From Alphaproteobacteria bacterium (GTDB lineage Bacteria; Pseudomonadota; Alphaproteobacteria; Rhodospirillales; Magnetospirillaceae), in contig JADFZP010000031.1 of the NCBI GenBank assembly GCA_015232485.1, positions 1 through 14,779 on the forward strand: 14,779 nt of DNA. The letters run 5' to 3'. Below are positions 7,331 through 13,816 of the stretch, one piece after another. The stretch's first letter is position 1. Every line of letters starts with the position of its first letter. The notes beneath the pieces are model-generated. The model was not told where the DNA came from and searched no databases. It saw nothing but the letters and a program-made list of their open reading frames with translations. The position numbers and the translations under genes were made by a program.

Positions 7331-7876
7331 CTAGCCGATCTTGATGGTGGTGTCGGTGAGGAAGGCGTATTCCGGCACCGGCAGATTTGTCGGCGCCGGG
7401 CCCTTCCTGATGCGGCCCGACGTGTCGTAGTGCGAACCGTGGCAGGGGCAGAACCAGCCTTCGAACTCGCCCTTTGGATCGCTCGCCTTCTGTCCCAACG
7501 GGACGCAGCCGAGATGAGTGCAGACGCCGATCATCACCAGCCATTCCGGCTTTTTGACGCGATCCTCGTCCTTCTGCGGATCGGGCAGCGCGCTGTCTTG
7601 AACGGAGCGCGCCTTTTCGATCTCCTCCTTGGTGCGGTGCCGGATGAATACCGGCTTGCCGCGCCACGTCACCGTGACGCTTTGCCCCTCCGCGATGGGA
7701 GCGAGGTCAACCTCGGTCGAAGACAAGGCGAGAACATCGGCGGCGGGATTCATGCTGTGCACGAAGGGCCACAGCGCCAGGGCGGTGCCCACGGTGCCGA
7801 CGGCCGTCGTGGCGTACAGCAGGAAATCCCTTCGAGTCTCTCCCTGACCGGCGGCATGAGTTGCTGCTTCAGCCAT
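7331..7876 (-). CDS. petA: Rieske iron-sulfur subunit of the bc1 complex
   Basis: 181 residues. It transfers one electron from ubiquinol at the Qo site to cytochrome c1. The N-terminus has a twin-arginine signal-anchor (RRDFL at 15-19) followed by a hydrophobic helix (about 20-38), so it is Tat-exported and stays anchored. The 2Fe-2S cluster motifs are CTHLGC (119-124) and CPCHGSH (142-148 region). Cys119, His121, Cys143 and His146 are the ligands, and Cys124 and Cys145 form the stabilising disulfide. It is the first gene of petABC. The upstream 248 bp separate it from the divergent trmL. Confidence 0.97.
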   Translation of the reverse strand: MAEAATHAAGQGETRRDFLLYATTAVGTVGTALALWPFVHSMNPAADVLALSSTEVDLAPIAEGQSVTVTWRGKPVFIRHRTKEEIEKARSVQDSALPDPQKDEDRVKKPEWLVMIGVCTHLGCVPLGQKASDPKGEFEGWFCPCHGSHYDTSGRIRKGPAPTNLPVPEYAFLTDTTIKIG

Positions 7877-8124
7877 TCCTACTACCCTCTATGTTGGCCC
7901 GCGGAAGACGGGGCTTCCGAAAGTCGTCGGGTTCGTGAACCATTCCTCGGGGAAGCTGGGCCGCCCCGGCGAAAGCCGTGCCCAGCATGCAAAAGCCGTA
8001 CCGAAGTCGTGCCAACGCCTGGGCCTGGATATCAGACACCGAGGCGGTATAATCCAAATCGCCCCCCTTGAAAAGGCGGGATATTAGTAAAACATTAACA
8101 ACCCGACATATACCGCGGCGCATC
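7877..8124. promoter_or_regulatory. divergent promoter region between petABC and trmL-hemF
   Basis: This 248-bp intergenic region holds no convincing gene. On the plus strand TATAAT is present at 8048-8053 (a perfect -10 hexamer) but the matching -35 position is poor (about 8025-8030). On the minus strand TTTCAA (complement of 8068-8073) and TATACC (complement of 8046-8051), 16 bases apart, could drive petABC. The two -10 elements would overlap on opposite strands. The petA leader would be about 160 bases. The assignment rests on hexamers only. Confidence 0.4.
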
Positions 8125-8598
8125 ATGAGGCTCGCCCTCTACCAGCCCGACATACCACAAAACACCGGCACCATGCTGCGGCTGGCGGCTTGCCTGGGTG
8201 TCGGCGTCGACCTGATCGAACCGTTCGGCTTTCTGCTCGACGATCGCCGTTTGCGCAGGGCCGGCCTCGATTACGCCGACATGGCCCGCGTCACCCGCCA
8301 CCGCTCGTGGGACGCCTTCGCCGCCGCGCCCCGCTCGCGTCTGGTGTTGCTGACCACCCAGTCCACCACGCAATATATGCACTTCGCCTTCGCGGCGGAG
8401 GACACGATCCTGGTCGGTCGTGAGAGCGCGGGCGCGCCCGATGCGATTCATGCCGCCGCCGACGCGCGGCTGCGCGTACCGATGCGCCCTGGCATGCGCT
8501 CAATCAACGTGGCGTTGGCCGCGGCGATGGTGCTGGGCGAGGCCTTGCGCCAGACGGGCACATGGCCTGAAGGGTTATGTCATGACGACGTGTCATAA
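8125..8598 (+). CDS. trmL: tRNA (cytidine(34)-2'-O)-methyltransferase TrmL
   Basis: 157 residues, SPOUT-class RNA methyltransferase that uses SAM to 2'-O-methylate the wobble base of certain leucine tRNAs. Seen: the N-terminal LALYQPDIPQNTGTMLRL (positions 3-20), corresponding to the E. coli lYePeIPpNTGNiiRL block, and the knot-region motifs ILVGRESAG (95-103) and LRVPMRPGMRSINVALAAA (116-134). The frame is open further upstream to a TTG at 8068, but the family N-terminus starts at ATG 8125. No strong Shine-Dalgarno sequence is seen. The end overlaps the hemF start by 17 bases, so the two genes are likely co-transcribed. Confidence 0.93.
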   Translation: MRLALYQPDIPQNTGTMLRLAACLGVGVDLIEPFGFLLDDRRLRRAGLDYADMARVTRHRSWDAFAAAPRSRLVLLTTQSTTQYMHFAFAAEDTILVGRESAGAPDAIHAAADARLRVPMRPGMRSINVALAAAMVLGEALRQTGTWPEGLCHDDVS

Positions 8599-9412
8599 CG
8601 AGCGAGTCGCAACCTGGTTCGCGCAACTCCGCGACCGGTTGTGCGGGGCCTTCGAGACGATCGAGGCCGAAGCGGCGGGCGACGCCCCGCCGGCCCGTTT
8701 CGAACGCCAAGGCTGGGAGCGGTCGGGCGGCGGCGGCGGTGAAATGGCGCTGATGCGCGGCCGGGTGTTCGAGAAGGTCGGCGTCAACGTCTCGGTCGTG
8801 CATGGGGAATTCGCGCCCGAACTGCGCGCCCTCGTTCCGGGCGCCGACCGCGACCCGCGCTTCTGGGCCGCCGGGATCTCGACCGTGGCGCACATGCGCT
8901 CGCCGATGGTGCCGGCTTCGCACATGAACACGCGGCGCATCGTCACCACGCGGGGCTGGTTCGGCGGCGGCGCCGATCTGACCCCGTGCTTCCCGTTCGA
9001 CGAGGACACCCGCGACTTCCACGCCGCGCTGGGCGCCGCCTGCGACGCCCATGGCCGCGACCACAAGGCGCTGTCCGAGTGGTGCGACCGCTATTTCCAC
9101 CTGCCCCACCGGGGCGAGTCGCGCGGGGTCGGCGGCATCTTTTTCGACGATCTCGACTCGGGCGACTTCGAGGCCGATTTCGCCTTCACCCGGGCGGTCG
9201 GCGAGGCCTTCCTGACGATCTTCCCCGCCCTGGTGCGGCGGCGCATGGGCCTGCCCTGGACCGACGAGCAGCGCCGCGCCCTGCTGGTCAAGCGCGGCCG
9301 CTATGTCGAGTTCAACCTTCTGCACGACCGCGGCACGCTGTTCGGCCTGAAGACCGGCGGCAACATCGAGGCCATCCTGATGAGCCTGCCGCCCGAGGCC
9401 GCTTGGCCTTGA
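8582..9412 (+). CDS. hemF: oxygen-dependent coproporphyrinogen III oxidase HemF
   Basis: 276 residues. It decarboxylates coproporphyrinogen III to protoporphyrinogen IX using O2, for haem (and, in phototrophs, chlorophyll) synthesis. Motifs seen: SGGGGGEMALMRGRVFEKVGVN (48-69), SVVHGEF (71-77), SPMVPASHMNTR (107-118), WFGGGADLTPCFPF (126-139), HRGESRGVGGIFFDD (176-190), RGRYVEFNLLHDRGTLFGLKTGG (238-260) and ILMSLPP (265-271). The chosen start, ATG 8582, lies inside trmL; the frame is open further upstream, but only within trmL. The protein ends at LPPEAAWP and so lacks the roughly 25-residue C-terminal extension of E. coli HemF. Placement next to petABC links haem supply with a haem-rich respiratory complex. 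Confidence 0.96.
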   Translation: MTTCHNERVATWFAQLRDRLCGAFETIEAEAAGDAPPARFERQGWERSGGGGGEMALMRGRVFEKVGVNVSVVHGEFAPELRALVPGADRDPRFWAAGISTVAHMRSPMVPASHMNTRRIVTTRGWFGGGADLTPCFPFDEDTRDFHAALGAACDAHGRDHKALSEWCDRYFHLPHRGESRGVGGIFFDDLDSGDFEADFAFTRAVGEAFLTIFPALVRRRMGLPWTDEQRRALLVKRGRYVEFNLLHDRGTLFGLKTGGNIEAILMSLPPEAAWP

Positions 9413-9463
9413 CGGCGCCACACCCCAAATACTCCGGTAGCAACCCGAAGGAGGGCCAAAGCC

Positions 9464-10114
9464 ATGGTGAGGAAGGCCGACATTCCCGATACGATCGTCG
9501 AGGCGACGCTTGACCTGATCGCCGAGAAGGGCTGGGGGCGACTGGCCCTGGGCGACATCGCGGCCCGCGCCAAACTGCCCGTCTCGGAAGTGTGGGAGCG
9601 ATTTCCCTCGAAGGAGGCGGTGCTTGACGAATGGCTGCGGCGCCTTGACCGCCGAATGACCGAGGGCGGGCCGCCCGACCTCGACGAAAGCCCGCGCGAC
9701 CGCCTGTTCGAGGTCATGATGCGCCGCTTCGACGCGCTTCAGCCCCGTCGCGAGGCGGTGCGCCGCCTGCTGCGCGACGGGCCGGGCGATCTGCGCCTGC
9801 TTTACTCGCGCGCCACCGCGTGGCCGCGCACCCTGGCCCTGATGCTGGAGACCGCCGGCATTTCGACCTCGGGCGCCTCGGGCCTGCTGCGCGTCGAGGG
9901 CCTGGCCGGCATCCACCTCGCCGTGCTGCGCACTTGGCTGCGCGACGACACCGCCGACATGGCCCGCACCATGGCCGAGTTGGACAAGCAACTGCGCCGC
10001 GCCGAAACGCTGTCCTCGATCCTGTGGCGCGGCTCGCGGCGCGACGAGCGCGACCACCGGCCCGAGGCCACCCCGCACGCTCCTCCGGCCGGCCAGGGCG
10101 CGGCGCCCGGCTAA
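9464..10114 (+). CDS. TetR-family transcriptional regulator
   Basis: 216 residues. The N-terminus (residues 7-60) is a TetR-type helix-turn-helix: an IVEATLDLIAEKGWGRLALGDIAARAKL block followed by SEVWERFPSKEAVLDEWL. The C-terminal part ends with WLRDDTADMARTMAELDKQLRRAE, a tail seen in COQ9-like TetR relatives of alphaproteobacteria, followed by a disordered Arg/Pro-rich end. A ribosome site, GAAGGAGGG, sits about 10 bases before ATG 9464. It lies after hemF and before the phasin gene on the same strand. The effector and targets are not visible. It could control the downstream phasin or its own gene, but that is only a guess from position. Confidence 0.85.
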   Translation: MVRKADIPDTIVEATLDLIAEKGWGRLALGDIAARAKLPVSEVWERFPSKEAVLDEWLRRLDRRMTEGGPPDLDESPRDRLFEVMMRRFDALQPRREAVRRLLRDGPGDLRLLYSRATAWPRTLALMLETAGISTSGASGLLRVEGLAGIHLAVLRTWLRDDTADMARTMAELDKQLRRAETLSSILWRGSRRDERDHRPEATPHAPPAGQGAAPG

Positions 10115-10138
10115 GTATTCAGTATGCAACCGCGGGCA

Positions 10139-10180
10139 TTGACGCGAGCCCGCCGATTGGAGTATCATGCTGCAATGCAA
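10139..10180 (+). promoter_or_regulatory. phasin promoter with possible PhaR-like operator
   Basis: TTGACG (10139-10144) and TATCAT (10163-10168) are separated by 18 bases; each matches the sigma-70 consensus at five of six positions. Immediately after the -10 lies CTGCAATGCAA (10170-10180), one base off CTGC-N3-GCAG, the kind of TGC-rich site described for the PHA repressor PhaR in related alphaproteobacteria. It would cover the transcription start, a position suited to repression. The operator assignment is inference. Confidence 0.6.
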
Positions 10181-10202
10181 CATAGCCTTTCGGGGGAACA
10201 AA

Positions 10203-10634
10203 ATGGCCAAGATGCCTGAGAGCTTTTTCGATTTCGACATCACCAAGTTCATGGCGGAAATGAAGGTGCCGGGCCTGGACATGGACGCCATCCTGAGCAG
10301 CCAGCGCCGCAACATCGAGGCGCTGAACGCCGCGAACGCGATGGCCATGGAAGGTCTGGCGGCCGTGATGAAGCGGCAGATGGAAATCCTGCGCCAAACC
10401 GTCGAGGAAGTGAGCACCGCCACCCGCGACCTGGCCGAGCCCGGCGCGCCCGAGCACAAGGTCGCCCGCCAGGCGGAACTGACCAAGGAAACCTTCGAGC
10501 GGACCCTGGGCAACATGCGCGAGCTGTCCGAGATCGTCGCCCGCTCGAACAGCGACGCCTTCGACCTGCTGAACAAGCGCTTCTCGCAGATTCTCGACGA
10601 GACCCGCGACATGATGCTCAGCGGCAAGAAGTAA
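10203..10634 (+). CDS. phasin family protein (PHA granule-associated)
   Basis: 143 residues, small and almost entirely helical, as expected for phasins that coat polyhydroxyalkanoate granules. Seen: the N-terminal ESFFDFDITKFMAEMKVPGLDMDAILSSQRRNIEALNAAN stretch (positions 5-44), followed by amphipathic heptad-rich helices, TKETFERTLGNMRELSEIVARSN and FDLLNKRFSQILDETRD near the end. This is the Phasin_2 layout. There are no cysteines and no signal peptide. The start at ATG 10203 is preceded by GGGGGA, a good ribosome site; an in-frame upstream ATG (10167) would lie inside the promoter. It has its own promoter and a hairpin behind it, so it is probably monocistronic. No PHA synthase gene is present in the window. 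Confidence 0.85.
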   Translation: MAKMPESFFDFDITKFMAEMKVPGLDMDAILSSQRRNIEALNAANAMAMEGLAAVMKRQMEILRQTVEEVSTATRDLAEPGAPEHKVARQAELTKETFERTLGNMRELSEIVARSNSDAFDLLNKRFSQILDETRDMMLSGKK

Positions 10635-10652
10635 GTCCTTCGGCCGAGACCA

Positions 10653-10675
10653 CGCCCGCCCTTCCGGGGCGGGCG
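10653..10675 (+). terminator. GC-rich hairpin after the phasin gene
   Basis: A perfect 9-base stem, cgcccgccc (10653-10661) and gggcgggcg (10667-10675), with loop ttccg lies 19 bases after the phasin stop and 22 bases before csaA. No T-run follows, so it may be a weak terminator or an mRNA 3'-end stabiliser rather than a full intrinsic terminator. Confidence 0.55.
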
Positions 10676-10697
10676 CCCAGGCCATCGGAACGGTAAC

Positions 10698-11030
10698 ATG
10701 ATCTCGTATGACGACTTCCTGAAGGTGGATGTGCGCGTCGGCACCATCGTCGCCGCCGAACCCTTCCCCGAAGCCCGCAAGCCCGCCCTGCGGCTGATCG
10801 TCGATTTCGGCCCCGAGATCGGCCGCAAGAGAACCTCGGCGCAGATCACGCGCCACTACGCGCCGGAGTCCCTCATCGGGCGACAGGTCGCGGCGGTGGT
10901 CAACTTCCCGCCCAAACAGATCGGCAAATTCCTGTCCGAGGCGCTGGTGCTGGGCTTCCCCGACTCGGACGGCGAGGTCGTGCTGGTCGCGCCCGAGCGG
11001 CCGGTCCCCAATGGCGGCCGGCTGTTCTGA
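10698..11030 (+). CDS. csaA: CsaA-type tRNA-binding / chaperone protein
   Basis: 110 residues, a free-standing tRNA-binding domain (EMAP-II/Arc1p-like OB fold), found as a dimer with reported export-chaperone and tRNA-binding activities. Seen: the FLKVDVRVGTIVAAEPFPEARKPALRL block (7-33), SAQITRHYAPESLIGRQVAAVVNFPPKQIG (47-76), SEALVLGF (79-86) and the C-terminal VPNGGRLF ending. The whole length matches CsaA. The ribosome site before the ATG is weak (ggaacgg). The gene is convergent with proC, with only 15 bases between stops. The physiological role is not established from sequence. Confidence 0.92.
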   Translation: MISYDDFLKVDVRVGTIVAAEPFPEARKPALRLIVDFGPEIGRKRTSAQITRHYAPESLIGRQVAAVVNFPPKQIGKFLSEALVLGFPDSDGEVVLVAPERPVPNGGRLF

Positions 11031-11045
11031 ATCAAGTCGCGCGTG

Positions 11046-11849
11046 TCAGCCCGCCAGTTCCTTCGAGCGGCGGGTGGCGGCGGCGATGGCTTCGTCGAGC
11101 AGGGGGGCCAAGCCGGTGTCCGACATCAGGACGGCCAAGGCGGCCGCGGTGGTGCCGCCGGGGCTGGTGACGTTGCGGCGCAGGGTTTCGGCCGGCTCAG
11201 ACGAGCGGCGCATCAACTCGCCGGACCCGCAGACCGTGGCGCGGGCCAGGCGCATCGCCAGATCGGCCGGCAGGCCGGCTTTGGCGCCCGCCGCCGCCAA
11301 GCATTCGGCCAACAGGAAGACATAGGCCGGGCCACTGCCCGAGACCGCCGTGACGGCATCCATCAGCGCCTCGTCCTCGACCCAGGCGACCTCGCCCACC
11401 GCCTCGAGCAGCGCGGCGCAGGAATCGCGCCCGGCGGCGCCGACATGGGGATTGGCGACCGCGACGGTGATGCCGCGGCGCACGGCGGCCGGCGTGTTGG
11501 GCATGCTGCGCACGATGGCGCGCCCCGCCCCCAGGCGGGCCTCGAACCAGCCGATGGTCTTGCCGGCGGCGATCGACAGGAACACCGCGTCCCGGTGGCG
11601 CGCCAGCGGCGGCAGCGCCTGTTCCATGACCTGCGGCTTGACCGCCAGCACCACCACGTTCGGAATGAAGGCGGCCGGCACGTCCTCGGCCGAGGCCACC
11701 ACGGCGGCCACCCGACCGTTCAGCGCGGCGCGGCCCGCCTCGGACGGTTCGATGACGCAAACGTCGGCCGGCGCCAGACCGCGGTCGAGCCAGCCGTCCA
11801 GCATGGCCCCGCCCATCTTGCCGCAGCCGGCCAGCAGAACGCGGGTCAC
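11046..11849 (-). CDS. proC: pyrroline-5-carboxylate reductase
   Basis: 267 residues. It reduces 1-pyrroline-5-carboxylate to proline with NAD(P)H, the last step of proline synthesis. Seen: the Rossmann nucleotide motif GCGKMGGAM (8-16), VLAVKPQVM, SIAAGKTI, RSMPNTPAAVRRG and the C-terminal dimerisation and substrate block AVSGSGPAYVFLLAE. The reading frame is open further upstream, but the family N-terminus (MTRVLLAGCGKMGG) fixes the start at GTG 11849-11847, which overlaps the YbjN gene stop as GTGA. It is therefore translationally coupled to the YbjN-family gene. It ends 15 bp from the convergent csaA. Confidence 0.96.
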   Translation of the reverse strand: MTRVLLAGCGKMGGAMLDGWLDRGLAPADVCVIEPSEAGRAALNGRVAAVVASAEDVPAAFIPNVVVLAVKPQVMEQALPPLARHRDAVFLSIAAGKTIGWFEARLGAGRAIVRSMPNTPAAVRRGITVAVANPHVGAAGRDSCAALLEAVGEVAWVEDEALMDAVTAVSGSGPAYVFLLAECLAAAGAKAGLPADLAMRLARATVCGSGELMRRSSEPAETLRRNVTSPGGTTAAALAVLMSDTGLAPLLDEAIAAATRRSKELAG

Positions 11850-12349
11850 GCTTCGCCCACGGTGTCGAGCAGCGAGGCGGCGATCGCGTCGGTGGCCGAC
11901 TTGCCGCCCCAGATGACGAACTGGAAGGCCGGGTAGAACCGCTCGCATTCGGTGATGGCGATGTCGACCAGATCTTCGATCTGCTCGACGCTGGTGCCGC
12001 CAATGCCACGCAACAGCACGGCGTGACGGAACATCGGCACGCCCTCGTCGTGCCACAGGCCGAAATGCCCGAGCCACAGCTTTTCGTTGATCAGCGCAAG
12101 AAGCTCGTGAATGGAGGGGCGCTTGTTGGTGGGCACCTTGACGTCGAACGCGCAGGTGAAATGCATCGCGCCGAGGTCTTCACGCCACGCGAAATAGAGG
12201 CTGTAGTCGCACCACCGGCCGGGAATCTCGACGGCGAGTTCCTCGTCGTTGCGACGGTCGAACGGCCAATCGTTCGCGGTGACGAACTGCTCGACGACGT
12301 CGAGCGGATTGCCCGCCAACTCCTCTTCGTGCAGGGCCGTATGGGTCAT
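11846..12349 (-). CDS. YbjN domain-containing protein
   Basis: 167 residues, acidic and soluble. The fold class is that of the YbjN/type III secretion chaperone-like family: NPLDVVEQFVTANDWPFDRRNDEELAVEIPGRWCDYSLYFAWREDL near the start (14-59), then HFTCAFDVKVP, LLALINEKLWLGHFGLW and a C-terminal ECERFYPAFQFVIWGG. In alphaproteobacteria this gene commonly precedes proC and lies near ubiK, as here. A consensus AGGAGG ribosome site (complement of 12358-12363) stands 8 bases before ATG 12349. The molecular function is unknown; E. coli YbjN is described as a stress and motility modulator, which need not apply here. Confidence 0.88.
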   Translation of the reverse strand: MTHTALHEEELAGNPLDVVEQFVTANDWPFDRRNDEELAVEIPGRWCDYSLYFAWREDLGAMHFTCAFDVKVPTNKRPSIHELLALINEKLWLGHFGLWHDEGVPMFRHAVLLRGIGGTSVEQIEDLVDIAITECERFYPAFQFVIWGGKSATDAIAASLLDTVGEA

Positions 12350-12537
12350 GCCCTGTGCCTCCTATGACAAACCGCCGACAGAAAACCCCCAAAAGTGGTA
12401 TGAGAGCGCTGGCGCCGCACAAGGGGTAGCCTAGCCGGGAGACTCCCCGGGGCGCAAGGAGTTAATGCGCCGGCCGGGATTCTCGACCCCGAAAAGCCGG
12501 TACCGTGCCGGATGGGCGAATACGCGCGAGGGGGACG
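12350..12537. other. intergenic region between ubiK and the YbjN gene
   Basis: 188 bases without a supportable gene. It must hold the end of the ubiK transcript and perhaps a promoter for the YbjN-proC pair. Reading the minus strand after ubiK, a short CCGG...CCGG pairing followed by CTTTTC (complement of about 12493-12510) could be a weak terminator. A second imperfect inverted repeat, ccgggagactccccgg (about 12436-12451), is visible but is not followed by T residues. No convincing promoter pair was found. Confidence 0.35.
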
Positions 12538-12822
12538 CTATTCCTTCTCGCTTTTCCGCCGGCTCGCCGGGGCGGCCGCCGCAAGCTTCGCCTCGAGTTC
12601 GGCCACGCGGACGGCCAGCGCCTCCTGCTCGGCGCGCGCCTTGGCGGCCATCTCGCGCACCGCGTCGAACTCGTCGCGGCTGACCATGCTCATGTCGCCC
12701 ATCATACGCTCGAGCTGCTGGCGGAACATCGCCTCCATCTCGGCCTTGAGGCCCGTCATGGTGCTGAACGCGCCGCCGGCCACGCGGGCCAAATCGTCAA
12801 AAAAACGGTTCTCGGTCTGCAT
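12538..12822 (-). CDS. ubiK: accessory factor UbiK family protein (BMFP/DUF526)
   Basis: 94 residues. The N-terminus, TENRFFDDLARVAGGAFSTM (positions 3-22), an amphipathic segment MEAMFRQQLERMMGDMSMVSRDEFDAVREMA, and a C-terminal coiled coil (about 52-83, EALAVRVAELEAKLAAA) followed by a Lys/Arg tail match the BMFP family. In E. coli UbiK binds UbiJ and helps ubiquinone synthesis under aerobic conditions; this role is carried over by homology. Its start lies inside the 3' end of the upstream membrane-protein gene (26-bp overlap), so both may be on one mRNA. The functional link to the bc1 complex in this window is through the quinone pool only. Confidence 0.9.
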   Translation of the reverse strand: MQTENRFFDDLARVAGGAFSTMTGLKAEMEAMFRQQLERMMGDMSMVSRDEFDAVREMAAKARAEQEALAVRVAELEAKLAAAAPASRRKSEKE

Positions 12823-13672
12823 CGGTCACCTGCCAAACACACGCACCCCACAGTCCTAGCAGGTGGCGAGGCCGGGGGGCAAGAAGGCATTGGGGCGGCG
12901 GAGGGGGTCCGGCGGGGGCGCGCGGACCGCCCAGGCCGAAACGGTCGACCAACGTCGCGACCAGTCCCTCGATCGCGCCGTACACCAGCTTGGCGCCCAG
13001 GCCGCACAAGAAGGCCGTGGCCGCCACGTGGATCTCGCCACCCGTTGCTCCCAGGTCGAACAGGGACGGCACCACCGCACCCAGGATCGCCCCGAACAGG
13101 ATGCGGGTCCAGGTCCCCTGCACCAACCGCGCGTCGAACTGAAAAGCGCCGATCCGGTCGCTCAGCGTCTTCATCAGGAAGATCGCCGAACCCAAAGCGC
13201 CCCAGGCCAGCCCCGCGTTGAAACGGCACCAGTCCAGCCACGAGGCCGTGCAGAAGGTCGGTTCGGCGGAGTGGAACAGCTTCATCGCCATCACCGACAG
13301 CAGCACGACGATGGTGGCGATCCCCATCCAGCGAAAGGCCGGCTTGGCGCGGCCGCTGTCGATCACCGAGCGCCCGGTTACGCCTTTGGTGAGGCCGATC
13401 AGGCGGCCGTAGCGGTACAGCAGTTCGGCTGTTTCCGCCGTGCCCTTGCCTTGGGCGTCGCGCCTGTAGGCATCGATCGCGGCGACCAGCGGGTCGACCA
13501 ACTCGGCCTTCAGCTCGTCCGATTCCTTGGCGGTGGCGCCGTTCAGCAGGCCGTGCTCGGCGGCGAAGGCGAGCAGCGTCTCCGCCTGCGCGTCAAGCGG
13601 CGGGTCGTCCTGGGATTGAGGCCGAGACGGGGTGATGACCGGGGCCGCCGGCTGCGTCGTTCCGTCGGGCAT
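12797..13672 (-). CDS. uncharacterised four-helix membrane protein
   Basis: 291 residues, not recognised. Residues 1-30 are Pro/Gln-rich and probably disordered. Residues 30-100 form a soluble helical region containing ETAELLYRYGRLIGLTKGVTG. Four hydrophobic segments follow: about 115-133, 152-170, 190-207 and 215-237. After residue 249 the chain becomes proline-rich and then low-quality (RAPAGPPPPPQ onwards) and runs 26 bases into ubiK. An alternative frame would stop at 12856, just before ubiK, so a frameshift in the G-rich tract near 12901-12920 is possible. The start at ATG 13672 is supported by GGGAGGAA 6-13 bases upstream. The same frame is open far upstream, but there it is antisense to hldD. 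It is divergent from hldD. Confidence 0.7.
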   Translation of the reverse strand: MPDGTTQPAAPVITPSRPQSQDDPPLDAQAETLLAFAAEHGLLNGATAKESDELKAELVDPLVAAIDAYRRDAQGKGTAETAELLYRYGRLIGLTKGVTGRSVIDSGRAKPAFRWMGIATIVVLLSVMAMKLFHSAEPTFCTASWLDWCRFNAGLAWGALGSAIFLMKTLSDRIGAFQFDARLVQGTWTRILFGAILGAVVPSLFDLGATGGEIHVAATAFLCGLGAKLVYGAIEGLVATLVDRFGLGGPRAPAGPPPPPQCLLAPRPRHLLGLWGACVWQVTDADREPFF

Positions 13673-13704
13673 TCCGAGTTCCTCCCACCGACACTTTCTT
13701 TGGT

Positions 13705-13732
13705 GGTATCGTACAGTACTTTTTCTGGTCAA
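13705..13732 (-). promoter_or_regulatory. possible promoter of the membrane-protein/ubiK pair
   Basis: In the 144-bp divergent gap before hldD, the minus strand has TTGACC (complement of 13727-13732) and GATACC (complement of 13705-13710), 16 bases apart. A small palindrome-like gtacagtac (13711-13719) lies in the spacer. The region is AT-richer than its surroundings. This gap should also hold the hldD promoter, which I could not place. Confidence 0.4.
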
Positions 13733-13816
13733 ACAACCGGCTGGCGCGCGCCACGCTTGCGGCTCTCCCGTCCGGGTCCTATAAGGTCCCAATCCCAAGG
13801 ACATGAGGGCGGGCGA

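Noticed and set aside
7869..8126. 85-residue minus-strand open frame between petA and trmL
   Set aside because: No recognisable motif, no ribosome site, and it covers the divergent promoter region.
8504..10849. 781-residue minus-strand open frame
   Set aside because: It runs antisense across hemF, the TetR gene, the phasin and part of csaA, all of which have clear family motifs on the plus strand.
12361..12537. tRNA or small RNA in the gap before ubiK
   Set aside because: No cloverleaf, T-loop or anticodon arm could be folded by eye on either strand; only short imperfect hairpins were seen.
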